From Krasilnikovozyma curviuscula (taxonomy: Eukaryota; Basidiomycota; Tremellomycetes; Cystofilobasidiales; Mrakiaceae): DNA of 64,000 bases. Positions 10,897 to 21,431 of the stretch are shown piece after piece (position 1 is the stretch's first letter; each line of letters begins with the position of its first letter). A model generated the notes under the pieces. That model saw nothing but the letters and a program-made list of their open reading frames with translations. It made no database searches and had not been told where the DNA came from. The stretch spans positions 27,791-91,790 of the forward strand of contig MVAQ01000067.1 in assembly GCA_014825775.1 (NCBI GenBank). The letters are read 5' to 3'. The translations under genes and the position numbers were made by a program.

Positions 10897-12331
10897 ATGC
10901 CATTTACAGTCCACGTCCTCGGTTGCGGTACGATGGGTATCGCCATCCTTTCCGGCGTCTTACAGTCGCTCGCAGCCCAAAACTCGATTCCGTTTGGCCA
11001 GAGCTTCACCAATGGAAGCCAAAGCGGTATTTCAACTCCAATGGACACGACAGGGGTTGATGGACAAGATGGTGATGACTGGCCAGCCAAGTATATTGCT
11101 ACTGTCGGAAGGTGAGTATTGGCTTTTTCGTACTTTGGAGAGAAAGGGCCGGGTTCCGTTGGGATGATTTTAGAGGACAGTCTCTCTTCTACTCAGACAA
11201 ACACAGGCGACTTGGGATCAAACTATCTGCAGGATTCTGGAGCGGCCAGCCTTGAAAATATAAAACCTGACTCGTGCTTTTTTTCTTCAGGCCCGAGTCA
11301 GCAAAACGTCTCAAGAGAATCTTTCAAGAAATCCCCTTGGGAGAGAAAGTTCAGGTGTTCCCAGGTACAGAGAATGCTCAAGCTGTGTATGATGCTGATT
11401 TAGTTCTCATTTGGTAAGTATTGCGAGTTCTGCTTGCGCAACTCTGTTGGCCAGAGCTGATGATTGCTCTCCTTTCTTCATCATTTGTCTTTCAATCATT
11501 TTGCTTCTAAACGTATTCAAATCCCACCAGCTGTAAACCACAACTTGTCCACTCGCTTATCGCTACCATTCCGTCAGCTGCCTTCGAACATAAACTCGTC
11601 GTCTCCATTTGCGCCGGAGTTAAGATCAGCCAGATGAAGGAATGGCTCCCAGAAAGTTGTGTGATTGTCAGAGCTATGCCAAACACTCCAAGCAAAGTAC
11701 GTTTGCCGTTTTGGTATCGACCTTGCCTCTACTACGGTGCTCTGTTCTGGATTTGTTATTGTGCCGGATCTGACTTTCTGATAATATTCAATCTCTCCAG
11801 ATACGTGAAGGGATGACTATTCTTACTCCACTCCCAACTAACCTCCCAGTTCTTCCAAACCTCCCTAACCCAGCCGTTACCCTTCGTCGAATCTTCTCGT
11901 CCATCGGTCTCTGTCGCACCCTCGAAGAAAAGCACTTTGACGCCTGCACAGCTCTTTCCGGTTCAGGGCCAGCGTTCGCATGCGTCATATTGGAAGCAAT
12001 GGCCGATGGAGGTGTCATGATGGGTCTCCCAAGAAAGGAGGCTTTAGAACTCGCGGCTCAGACGATGCAAGGTGCAGCCAAAATGGTCCTCTCGGGCTTG
12101 CATCCTGCCCAATTGAAGGATTCTGTCACTACTCCAGGAGGATGTACAATTGCTGGCCTTTTGACGTTGGAAGATGGTAGGGTCAGAAGTACGATGGCAA
12201 GGACGATTCAGGTCGCGACACAGCAGTGAGTCAATACGCCTTCTTGCTTCTGCTTTGTTGGCTTAACCTTTCCTAAATTATCTTAAATAACTTCCTCTAG
12301 TGCATCTGGACTTGGACAAGATAAGAAGTAG
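10897..12331 (+). CDS. PRO3: Pyrroline-5-carboxylate reductase
   Basis: Five exons: 10897-11111, 11291-11413, 11531-11696, 11801-12225 and 12301-12331, giving 319 residues. It catalyses the last step of proline synthesis, NAD(P)H-dependent reduction of pyrroline-5-carboxylate. What is seen: the N-terminal Rossmann motif 'VLGCGTMGIAI', 'CKPQ' after 'LVLIC', 'VVSICAGVKISQM', 'VRAMPNTP', and the C-terminal dimerisation and active-site region 'FDACTALSGSGPAFACVILE' with 'GGVMMGLPR' and 'DSVTTPGGCTIAGL', which match the ProC signature. A Gln/Ser-rich insertion of about 30 residues follows the first strand (residues about 30-60), as in other fungal homologues. The short last exon encodes only ten residues. 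Confidence 0.95.
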
Positions 12332-12425
12332 AGCTACATATTGTGATAATTATACAGAGTTTACTTCAGAAACAACAAAGGCAAAATCTTCAAATGAGTT
12401 AAGAGTGTGTCATAGTTGTGTTTCT

Positions 12426-15381
12426 CTATAAGACAGTGACACAGTCAAATAAACTAGCAAAGTCAAGAGGAACTGGCTGAACATCTTCTCCTCCTCGCTG
12501 ATGTTCATGATCAAATAAGGACAGCGCGACCGTCTGTTGCTGAAGAGGCTCAGGCTGAGGTTCGCGAACCTCGCGAGGATAGTCCAAGAGTGCTCTACTT
12601 TCCTTGCCTTGAGACCAGGACGGTGGTGAGACCCAGGTGGTCGTGAACATCCTCAATGGTGGTTGTGAGGGTGAGTGGATGGATGGGGGATCATTCTGTT
12701 CGTCAATATGCCTCATAGATTCAAGAATCTAAGGCAAGGTGGACAGAAGATGATCAGTCGATGAGACTTGTCCCATTGTCAGGAAAGAACTGTACCTCTT
12801 CCACTTGGGCGACGCTGGGCGAGACATTCCAAACAAAACCGATCTGCTTTAATCCGTCCAGCAGCCATTTCACTTCTTGATTCTTTCGAGCTCTTGTCCA
12901 TCCAAGAGCTATACAAACAGGAGAACGGACAAGGAAGAAGGCCAGCTTCGGCATCTCACTGGAGGGCCATGAGGAAACAAGTCAGCGCGACGGAGCTTCA
13001 TGAGATATCCTAAGACTTACATGAGCAGCTCTCCCCCCGACATCAGGAATCCTCTTGGTAAGATAGATCCAACCTCAGCAGCGCAAGCCCGCGTAGCTCT
13101 TAAAGCCGACTCAAAACTCTTCATCGCCAAGTTTTTGATCGATGGATGAAGGCCGATGAAGCTCACAACGGCGGTATGGACTCGCAAGAGACACTGCGCG
13201 ATTGCATATGCAACAAATGTTGCCCAGAGTTCTTCCCTTCCTATCTCAGTGAAGATTTTGTCCTGAGGGTAAAAAAAAGTTAGAATCAGTACTGGGAATT
13301 AAAGGAAGCAAGACTTTACTACTGACCTCCATGACATCGACTGCTCCCCTCATCTCGTTTGATAAAGTATGAGCCCAGTTGACCTGGACGGCCATCAGCA
13401 AGAAATATCTGTCAACATACCACAATTATCAGTTCATAAGAGGTACTCACCAGCTTTTGCAGATTGACGAAGGTGTTTCCTAATTCAGCCTCCAAAATTT
13501 CAGGGAACGCTGGATGGAGTCTGTGCATCTGAATGTTCTGGAGAAACCGTTGCTCCACATCAGCAAGGTTTCCGATAAGAACGAGTCCAAGAAGTGTGAC
13601 TCTGTATGTTTGAGGCACATTCTGTGATTCAACTCTGTCTCCTGCCTTGGGAAGTTGTGGGAACTGTCCGTAAAGCTTATCCTTCCAGCTGCGAATGATG
13701 TCAAAACAGACAGGCTATGAGTATACTTCTGTCGAAGACAATATCAACAGTACATACTCTGAGTTGGCTGTGATTCTTCCGTCTTCTTCGACCTTTCCCA
13801 GAGTCCTGATCAGCGCGACAGTGTGCGCCGCTCTATCGTACTCGTTCTCGATCGTTTCGCCCCAAGTTGCTTTCTCCTGAGCCATTAGATTGACATGCAT
13901 TGACATTAAGGAGTCGAAGATCTTCGTTTGGCGAATCGCACGCTGTTATTTATTGGCAACGAAAGTCAGAGGTGTCAAACAGCGCAAAGGAGGAGAGGTG
14001 AAACACATACGAGTTTGACTTCAGGAGAAGGTGCTATCAGTTCTCGCCACTTGAGAAGAGGATACAAGAGTTTCATAGCGGTAATACCTATGCGATATGC
14101 GGGCGAAAAAAAAAAAAGTGAGTCTTCTAATGACAGATCGTCGTTCGGCCGCCGAACTTACCATCGACGCCAACCATGCGCGTTATCCCATCACGATCGA
14201 CGGCATGAAGAGCTTTGTCGAGCAGATATTGACAAGATCGTTCACGAAGTTGTCCATAGAATTGTGGAGGAGTGTTTCTAAGTGCGACGGTTATAATTTT
14301 GACATAAATCAGCGACCCAGTAACACATATCGTGGTTCTAAGGGGAAACTAACCTTCCTACTACCATTGGATTTGAAGAGAACCTCGCTCCACACGCTAC
14401 AATAGCTGCTCCTAGACTGGCCATAGCCCCACTCGTCGGTCGATTGAACGCAATCGCACTCGTACTGGGCGCAAGGAAGACTTCGACGCTGTCGTAGATG
14501 TCGATTAACGCCTTGTCTGCCACCATGAGCCTGTGGAAGGCTGCCCTGTCGATAAATGATCTAACGAGATCCCGACCCAGCTCCCTCGCCATTTCGTGCT
14601 GAGACAAGCTGGCCAGACCGGACGACTCTGGTGGGATCTGCGTCATCGCTGCTGGGACAAGAGAGCGTTGTTGAGGGTAGTTCATAGCGTAAGACTGCGA
14701 TGGTAATGGCATGGATCTACGGGCTGCTTGTTCTGCTGCCGTTGCTTCTGCTGCGGCTCGACGAGCTGCTGCCCCTCGAGGTTTAGGGATCTTTCGGGCT
14801 TGAATCATGTCGGTGGTACTATCAGATTTCAAAAGGAACGAGTGAGAAAACTATTCGTGTGAGTCAGATGAAGCTTGCGTACCATCGTACTCCTGTCACA
14901 CAAACGAAAGCAGAGTTGCGGTCAGCAACAGCCCTTGCGCTCAACTTTGTTGCGATAGAACATACCCTTGCTATCGCATTTAGAACAGCTCTGCTTCTCT
15001 GGATGACCTTCAAATAAATCGCACTTGACTCGGCGAGAGTGACACCTGAGCAGCAGTTTTGAAACAGTTTTAGTTACAAACTCAAAGTTTCATGGAACTT
15101 TGGAGTTGCTAGGAGGGGTACGCACAAGTCACAAGCGACAAATCTGTTGGAAGCACAGTCAGTAAAAAGACATGGGGCAGATGCCAAATGATTTGTACTC
15201 ACTGTCTTCGTTTTGTGCGGGGACCAGACGAGCTTGGTTCTGTGTCGCCAGACGACGGCCGGTTGCTGCCCTCGCCGCTGCTAGCAGACTCACTGGTCGA
15301 AGACTTCCTACGATCCTCGGGGAGACATTCTTCTGCATCATTGAGCTCTGCGATCTTCATGTTCGCTGTTTGGTGGGGCAT
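12426..15381 (-). CDS. Zn2Cys6 (fungal binuclear cluster) transcription factor
   Basis: Thirteen exons: 15203-15381, 15126-15143, 14966-15045, 14883-14892, 14354-14818, 14162-14277, 14011-14087, 13758-13942, 13451-13688, 13327-13383, 13021-13262, 12796-12958 and 12426-12728, giving 710 residues. The N-terminal cluster at about residues 60-98 reads 'RRQFVACDLCHSRRVKCD', then 'SCSKCDSKGVRC', with the six Cys spacing of Gal4-type DNA-binding domains. It is assembled from four exons, including 18-nt and 10-nt microexons. After a Lys/Arg and Ala-rich linker comes the long helical middle region typical of fungal-specific transcription factor domains ('QNIQMHRLHPAFPEILEAEL', 'LVNWAHTLSNEMRGAVDVME'). 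The C-terminal 100 residues are Pro/Gln-rich. Target genes cannot be inferred. It faces away from its divergent neighbours across about 950 bases. Confidence 0.88.
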
Positions 15382-16332
15382 CGACTGGGAAATTTACAGT
15401 TCGAGGAAGGCACACCAGACCCACGAAGCCTTCCTGCTTGGGATCAGAGGGAACCTCGAGAGGAATGGAGAAGCGTGTTGGTTTGCAACACCCTGTCGGA
15501 ATCTCAGCTGTCGCGGTTGTTGACTACTTTGGGGATTCCATTTGATCGTCAGCAGCAGCTCGCCGCACACTTGCATGGGAGTTCATATTTAAGCATGCAG
15601 GCCCTGCTGGACAAAGTAACCGAAGCGCGGCGCCGATTCCCAGCGCCCAGCAACTCGAAGCCACGAGTGTGATCCTCTACCAACGATCGATGCCCCGCTG
15701 CCCTTCTATAGCGACCTCAATCGAATGAAGACTCATATACTCAAGCCTAGCGTTCCATTGAACTGAAAACGCAGTGTAATTCTCGTTTTCGCTGTCTGTC
15801 CCCGGCCACCATGGATTGCGACGCTCGATATCTCTCGGCAGAGCACTCGACAAGGTTTGCTCTCTTTGTTGAGGGAGCTTCTTTTCATTTCCAGAAACTG
15901 TAATATCCTTACCATTATTGGATCCGATGAGTAACAAGGTTTTTTCAGCGCAGGCTTGCTTGGGACATACTGAAGCGACTGAAGTCAAACTGGTGAGGCA
16001 CGCTTGAAAAAGGGCCAGGAATCCTCAGGGTCTCACTATGACATCTTAACAATGATGACAACTAGATTCCCTCGCTCAAGGATGAGGAAAAAGATAAAGA
16101 CCTCTTTTGCTGGCTGCGATTGTCTGCGACCAACAGCTGCGACAAGTTGAAGTCCACCTGTCTCGCTGCTTCGGTGACACCTGTCCTTGCGCCAGAACTG
16201 CCCCGAGTATAGACAAGAACTCCGAGAGGGGTCCATTCATTTTATACATTTGCTGCGAGTCGCTGCAACTGTGCGAGTGCGATGCAATCTGCAACTCTAT
16301 GATATCCACCTGATCGCATTATAGTTGACCGC
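15382..16332. other. Intergenic, Zn2Cys6 factor upstream region
   Basis: About 950 bases between two minus-strand genes. It should hold the transcription factor promoter and the 3' UTR of the ABM-domain gene. Open frames on both strands here (for example 15400-15672, +) lack homology signals and splice partners. I do not call them genes. Confidence 0.4.
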
Positions 16333-16998
16333 TTAGAGCTCCTCAACGTAATGGAGGTACAGCTTCTCGATGAGTCCGGATGATGCCAAAGCTCCAAAGG
16401 ATTGACCAGCTGCAGCAGCAGGTAGATGGAGGTCAGTCACCTCTGATGTTAAAGATATGACTTGCGACTGGTCGAGGAGCACAAACTCACCAGTGTGGCC
16501 CTGAAATCCCTCGTAGTTAGTGTACTTCTCGTAGAACCAGAAGCACTACGGAAACGCGATTTAAAGCAGAAGTATGGGCTGAGTCAGCATCGGAAAGCAA
16601 GATAAATGGGGAAAACGGGGAAAAGTAGTAACACTGACGTCTCTCTTTGACTCCTCAGCGTTTCTGCCAATCTTGTACTCGATAACACCACCCTCAGTAG
16701 CAGCAATCTCAGCAGCCTTCTTCGCGATGGCGACGAATTCGTCACCTTTGCCCTCCTTCACTTGGATCTGTCGAGGGAGGAAAGCTTCAATCAGCTCAAC
16801 GCCTGGAGATAGACTTTCACTTACACCAGCATCTCAGGCAAGAGGGAGGTGGACTTACATCAGCGTGAATGATGAAGGGTTTCCCAGAGGTTTGGATCGA
16901 TTGAGGAGGTCTGTGAATAGTGCGAGGTGGGACGATCAGTCTTTTGAGAAGCAACCAAGAGGAAGGAAGCTTTGAAACACGCACGGAATGATAGACAT
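16333..16998 (-). CDS. Small ABM-domain protein (antibiotic biosynthesis monooxygenase / YgiN-like fold)
   Basis: Five exons: 16985-16998 (14 nt), 16859-16910, 16639-16767, 16491-16545 and 16333-16409, giving 108 residues. What is seen: 'IIHADIQVKEGKGDEFVAIA', an Ala/Glu-rich helix, 'EGGVIEYKIGRN', 'CFWFYEKYTNYEGFQGHT', and the C-terminus 'LIEKLYLHYVEEL'. The beta-alpha-beta pattern and the 'FYEKYTN...FQGHT' element are typical of dimeric alpha+beta barrel ABM proteins, which include quinol monooxygenases and many uncharacterised fungal proteins. Function and substrate are unknown. The 14-nt first exon holds the start codon, so the N-terminus depends on that intron being right. The gene is divergent from ADA2. 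Confidence 0.72.
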
Positions 16999-17350
16999 TG
17001 TGATTGGAAGCTGAACCGCTTGAAAGAGAAGGGCAATTGATGTGGTTGGGGGTCAGACAGTTTGCGAAGATGGTATGACGGACGCGCCCTGGTAGAAGAA
17101 GGAATATTCCCCATTTCCAGCTCACATCTCGCTTTTTCTTCAGTTTCATTCCACTTGACATCTTATTTACATATCTCTCTATTATTCTACGTGCTGCATA
17201 GCTGAATCTGTTCCGATTTTAATTTTGCCCCAATTCCTCACTCTTCCTTTTACGAGCAACGAACGAAAAAGCCCAAGCGCACGGTTTCCTCCCTGATTGC
17301 TCCCCCACTGTCACCTTCTCCCCTTTTCTTTCATCAGATCTGTGGGCAGA
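16999..17350. promoter_or_regulatory. Divergent promoter region, ABM-domain gene / ADA2
   Basis: About 350 bases between divergent ATGs. A long pyrimidine-rich tract (about 17285-17340) sits directly before the ADA2 start, a common feature of fungal housekeeping promoters and leaders. No other element is recognised. Confidence 0.45.
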
Positions 17351-20328
17351 ATGACTGTAACCCAACGAAGAAAGAACACTCTGGTAGCAGCAGACGATAA
17401 AGGTGGGTAGAACCAGCTAGAGAACCTTTTCACCCCCCCTTTTTTTGGGCACTCTGTTCCGTTCGCTTACGCTCGGCCTTGCCTTTTGCTCATGATTTTG
17501 GCCCACCTTAGGCGCGACGACTGAACCGGGAATCAAGTGTGAGTAGTAAACTTGACCTCTGTATATATAGGGAATCAAGCTGACAGGGTTTCCTTTTGTC
17601 TAGACGACTGTGACTTCTGTCATGCCGACATTGTTCGTACCGCTTTTGTTCTGACGCTCAACGCGCCACTCGAGTCTATAGAGAAGCTCCCGGCGATGCT
17701 GACTATACATGTTTAACATTTCTTTATAAGACTCACACTGTCCGAATCAAATGTGCAGCCCAAGGGTGTGAAGAGGTGGATTTGTGCCCCTCGTGCTTCT
17801 GTGAGGGAAAGGAAGGAGGAAGGCATAAACGATGGCATGACTATCGGGTAGTGGTGAGTAAAATACTTTCATCATCTGTTAGAAGCTCTCAGAGGTGTAT
17901 GGAGAGCCGAAGCTCCCTCAGTGCTGACTAATCCACGGTGTGCTTCTCAACTTTCAAAACTTAGGAACAACACTCGTATCCCATATTCACCCCCGACTGG
18001 GGAGCTGACGAAGAGCTCCTTCTGATAGAAGGACTCACTCTGTATGGCTTGGGAAACTGGCAGGATGCAGCGGACCACGTAGGGACGAGGACGAGAGAGG
18101 AATGTGAAGCTCATTACATTCAGGTCTGGGTGCCTCAAGTTATAGGCGGTGAGAACTTTGCTAGTACATTGGAGGATCAGGAAGGGATGTTGAAGGTTGA
18201 GGGTGGCATCGACGGCTTCCAGCAGAGGAAGAAGAGGCGGATAGAGGAAATGAGAGGTAAAGCGCTAGGTGAGTGAAGATCCCATTCGCTATTACTGGGA
18301 CCTCCCGCTTAACAGTCTATTTCGGGTAAATTTATTAGTGATTCCAAACCCAGCACTCAAGAAGCCCTTAGTGTCAGCTCCGACAAATCACGAAATAGCA
18401 GGATTCATGCCAGGTCGTCTCGATTTCGAACACGAACTGGTCCATGACGAAGCTGAAAACCCGGTCAAGGAGCTGGAGTTTGGATTGGTGCTGGACTACG
18501 GTGGTGATGAGCAGCCGGATGAGGATGGAAACATCGTACCAAAGTCTGGTGATGCTCCTCAACCGACAGCTGCAAAGCGCGAGCAGATAGACGTTGCTGG
18601 TGGGACCGCAACACCAGGCCCCAGTGGAGGAGCGATGGAAGTGGATGACGATGATCATCATGATGAACATGACGAAGATGCTGATGGGGAGGGAGAAGAT
18701 GAAGACATAGAGGACACCAAGACATCAACAGCCGGCGGCGGCGAAACTTCCGGGAAAGGCCTTAACAAAGTCAAACTTGAAGAATCTAACGCATCACTAC
18801 CTATATCATCGCTCCCAAATTTGGAATCTTCACCTACACCGTCAGCAGCAGCGTCACACTCTCCGTCTCACACCAAAAACAAGAGAAACCCTCCTTCATC
18901 TAAACAATCCGTAGCTTCAGCCATCCCACAATCACAACTCAACTCAATATTAGCACAAGATTCTCTCTCTGCATCCCCAGCCGGAACGACGGCAACGTCA
19001 CCATCCTCAGCTTTTGAACTATCACCTTCCCCAGCCCCTCAAAGTCAGCAGCCGACAGTCAAGGAAGACGAAGACGGTAATGTTGTACCGATACCACCAG
19101 CCCCACCTGCTCCAGCACCCGTGGTCAACACTGATTCTCCTGACTATCTGGAAAATCCAGACGACTTAGCTCTCAAGTTGGCCCTCCTGCGCTCCTACAT
19201 GGACAAACTGGATAGGAGAGCTGAAGCGAAAGCCATCATCTTTGATCGTGGTCTGATGGAGTATAAAAAAGTACGTCATCTATTTCTATCTGTCTATATT
19301 CTGAGTTCCTCTGACCTCTCCTTCACGCCCTTGCTGCTCACTCAGGTTCAAGCTGCCGAACGAAAACGACCACCGCGAGAGAAGGATCTCATCCACAAAT
19401 ACAAAGTATTCGCCAAGCTTCAGACTGCCGCCGACTTCGAGCTCTTCGTCACTGGCCTCATCTATGAACAGACTCTCCGACAGCGTATCCTCCAGCTCCA
19501 GAACTATCGCGCTAAGGGCATCACGACTCTTGTTGACGCTGACAGGTACGACACGATGTTGGAAGCCAGGAATAACGGGACCGCAGGACTACTGGATATG
19601 GGTGCAAAGAGCAGAGTGGGCGGATCGTCTGGAGGGTCTGCTGCCAGAGTTGGTGGGCCTGACGGGAAGAGAGTTGGTGATGAGCATGGGAGGCACAGCA
19701 GGGATACCTCTGCAGGGCCAATGGCCGGTCGCCGCACTCGTGAGTAGCATTTTCACACTAAAGAATTCTCAGGTCTTCCATTGCTCACCTTCTTGGTTTG
19801 TGAAACATCTCAGCCGCCCCCCTCAATCTCGCATCAGCTCAATCCATCCACCTGCTTTCACCGGCAGAAGTCGCGCTCTGTTCTTCAATTCGTATCCTCC
19901 CCCAACCGTACTTGGACATCAAACAAGTCCTCATCAGAGAGTATGCCCGCAGCCACGGCAAACTCAAAAGACGTGACGCTCGTTCTCTCGTCAAAATCGA
20001 CGTCAACAAGACTTCGAAGATCTGGGATCTGTTGGCGGAGATGGGTCTCTTGCGAGCTGATGGGAAACCACCACCCCCTTCCGATAACAAAGCTTTCCAA
20101 CCACCACCGCTGTCATCGCAACTACTACCTACAACGTTTGTCGAGGGAGACGACCAAGATACTGCCATGATCGATGTTGAGATCGAGACCCCGCTACTAC
20201 CAACAGAAATTTCCGCCGTAGACCCCGTCTCCTTAGATCAACAACTCCAACAAGCAGTGTTTGATGAACCTGTAGTACCAGCACCTACCACCCAGTCCCT
20301 ACCAGAATCTCAGGATGCAGTCCTCTAA
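17351..20328 (+). CDS. ADA2: Transcriptional adaptor Ada2 (SAGA/ADA histone acetyltransferase complexes)
   Basis: Eight exons: 17351-17402, 17512-17538, 17604-17632, 17731-17853, 17965-18268, 18339-19270, 19346-19739 and 19814-20328, giving 791 residues. Ada2 binds Gcn5 and Ada3 and stimulates nucleosome acetylation. What is seen: a ZZ zinc finger at about residues 27-75 ('YDCDFCHADI', 'CPSCFCEG', 'HKRWHDYRVV'), a SANT domain ('PDWGADEELLLIEGL', 'GLGNWQDAADHVGTRTREE'), the core motif 'HEIAGFMPGRLDFEHE', a helical region 'LKLALLRSYMDKLDRRAEAK', and a C-terminal SWIRM domain ('ILPQPYLDIKQVLIREYARS'). It is much longer than yeast Ada2 (434 residues). The extra length is a disordered acidic, Ser/Pro-rich insert (about residues 235-445) and a Gly-rich stretch before SWIRM. 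Identification is firm. Confidence 0.96.
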
Positions 20329-20662
20329 CTCTTACATCTCCTGATCCTTTCTCATCTATACAACATCATTACATCACATCGCATTACATTACATAAATCA
20401 CATTCCATAATATCATGTTTATCACACTACTCTTGTGGGTATTCTCTCCCACCAATTCCAGAGGTTTTCGTCGTCGCTCCAGAACACTTCTCATAACTTT
20501 GCTTGTTCAAATTCTGTATATTGCGTTGTAAACTATGCGAGGACCGAGTGCATTGGCAAAAATAAAGAATAGACCACTATGGTTTGCTTCGATGTACAAT
20601 TATGAACACTACGGTTAATTTATCTCGCCGAAGCAGCAATCGCTCCACAGCGCTCGATCTGT
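20329..20662. other. Convergent 3' region, ADA2 / small protein gene
   Basis: About 330 bases between converging stop codons. It contains short iterated attaca/atcaca-type repeats (about 20360-20410) in the presumed ADA2 3' UTR. No gene is seen. Confidence 0.4.
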
Positions 20663-21054
20663 CTACTCATCGGCGGCGGAGGCGGAATCGACAGCACGAT
20701 CAACCTCTTTCTCTTGGGCGTACTAGTAGGTTAAGAAACATGTGAGTTTAACTCGTCAGGGACACTTATGAGGCAAACTCACAGCATCATTTGATACGCC
20801 TCGCGTCTTGACCCCTGCTGAATCGTCGAGAATATTTGCGTCTCCTCCTAGGTCTTTTACCTCACTAGACACAGATCGGAGTAAGCATTCGCGTTTATTG
20901 AAGTAAATAGAGGCTTTACGTGGACATACGTCGAGGAAACAACGCCAGTGGTTTCACTCTTCTCAGCCTCGCGATCTTCTGTCGCAACACGCGAGTCATC
21001 GGGTTGGTATTCCTCTTGAGATGTGATATCGGAAGACGATTCAGTTGTAGACAT
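20663..21054 (-). CDS. Small acidic, probably disordered protein of unknown function
   Basis: Three exons: 20930-21054, 20783-20864 and 20663-20722, all with good GT-AG signals and in frame, giving 88 residues. The protein is almost entirely hydrophilic and rich in Asp, Glu, Ser and Ala ('MSTTESSSDITSQEEYQ', 'EVKDLGGDANILDDSAGVK', 'AQEKEVDRAVDSASAADE'). It has no Cys, membrane span or signal peptide. I do not recognise a family. The consistent three-exon structure with consensus signals, in a stretch with no other gene, is the main evidence that it is real. It could be a stress-related disordered protein, but nothing here proves that. Confidence 0.5.
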
Positions 21055-21431
21055 TGCAATATTTGTTGAGGATGAATTTAGGTAGTGATAGAGAATGTCT
21101 AAAATCACAGTCGTACCCGATTGATCAGCTTTTATAGCGCGGATCACAGATTACTCCAATGTGGATGGTGAAATGATGTGGGTTCCGGCTCGATGGCCGC
21201 CATCTGAGCTCCAAGTCCAAATCGAGAGGAGTCACTTGGAGAACTAAGCATCACTCATTAAACTAAAATCGATGCTCTCGCTTTGCAGGAGCGATGTAAA
21301 AACGTAAGTGATTGCCTTGCTGAATTAGAACGCCTCATCCCATTTTGACCATTGGACTGTTGTACAACAAGATAACACTGTATTATCGATAACTAGATCA
21401 GAGCTTTCATTATGTGCCCTCTCCTTGGACT
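21055..21431. other. Intergenic, small protein gene to GT61 gene
   Basis: About 375 bases between two minus-strand genes: the promoter of the 88-aa protein and the 3' UTR of the glycosyltransferase. Nothing else is recognisable. Confidence 0.35.

Noticed and set aside
13384..13450. 42-nt intron model for the ninth intron of the Zn2Cys6 gene
   Set aside because: That acceptor shifts the frame. The acceptor 25 nt further on gives a normal 67-nt intron and keeps the conserved helical sequence.
15172..15672. 166-codon + strand open frame overlapping the first exon of the Zn2Cys6 gene
   Set aside because: The first half is the antisense of a well-supported coding exon, and the rest shows no domain, splice partner or promoter signal. 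It is treated as a shadow plus leader sequence.
20340..20410. attaca/atcaca iterations as a CRISPR-like or tandem repeat array
   Set aside because: Units are too short and irregular, and the location is a 3' UTR. No spacers are present.
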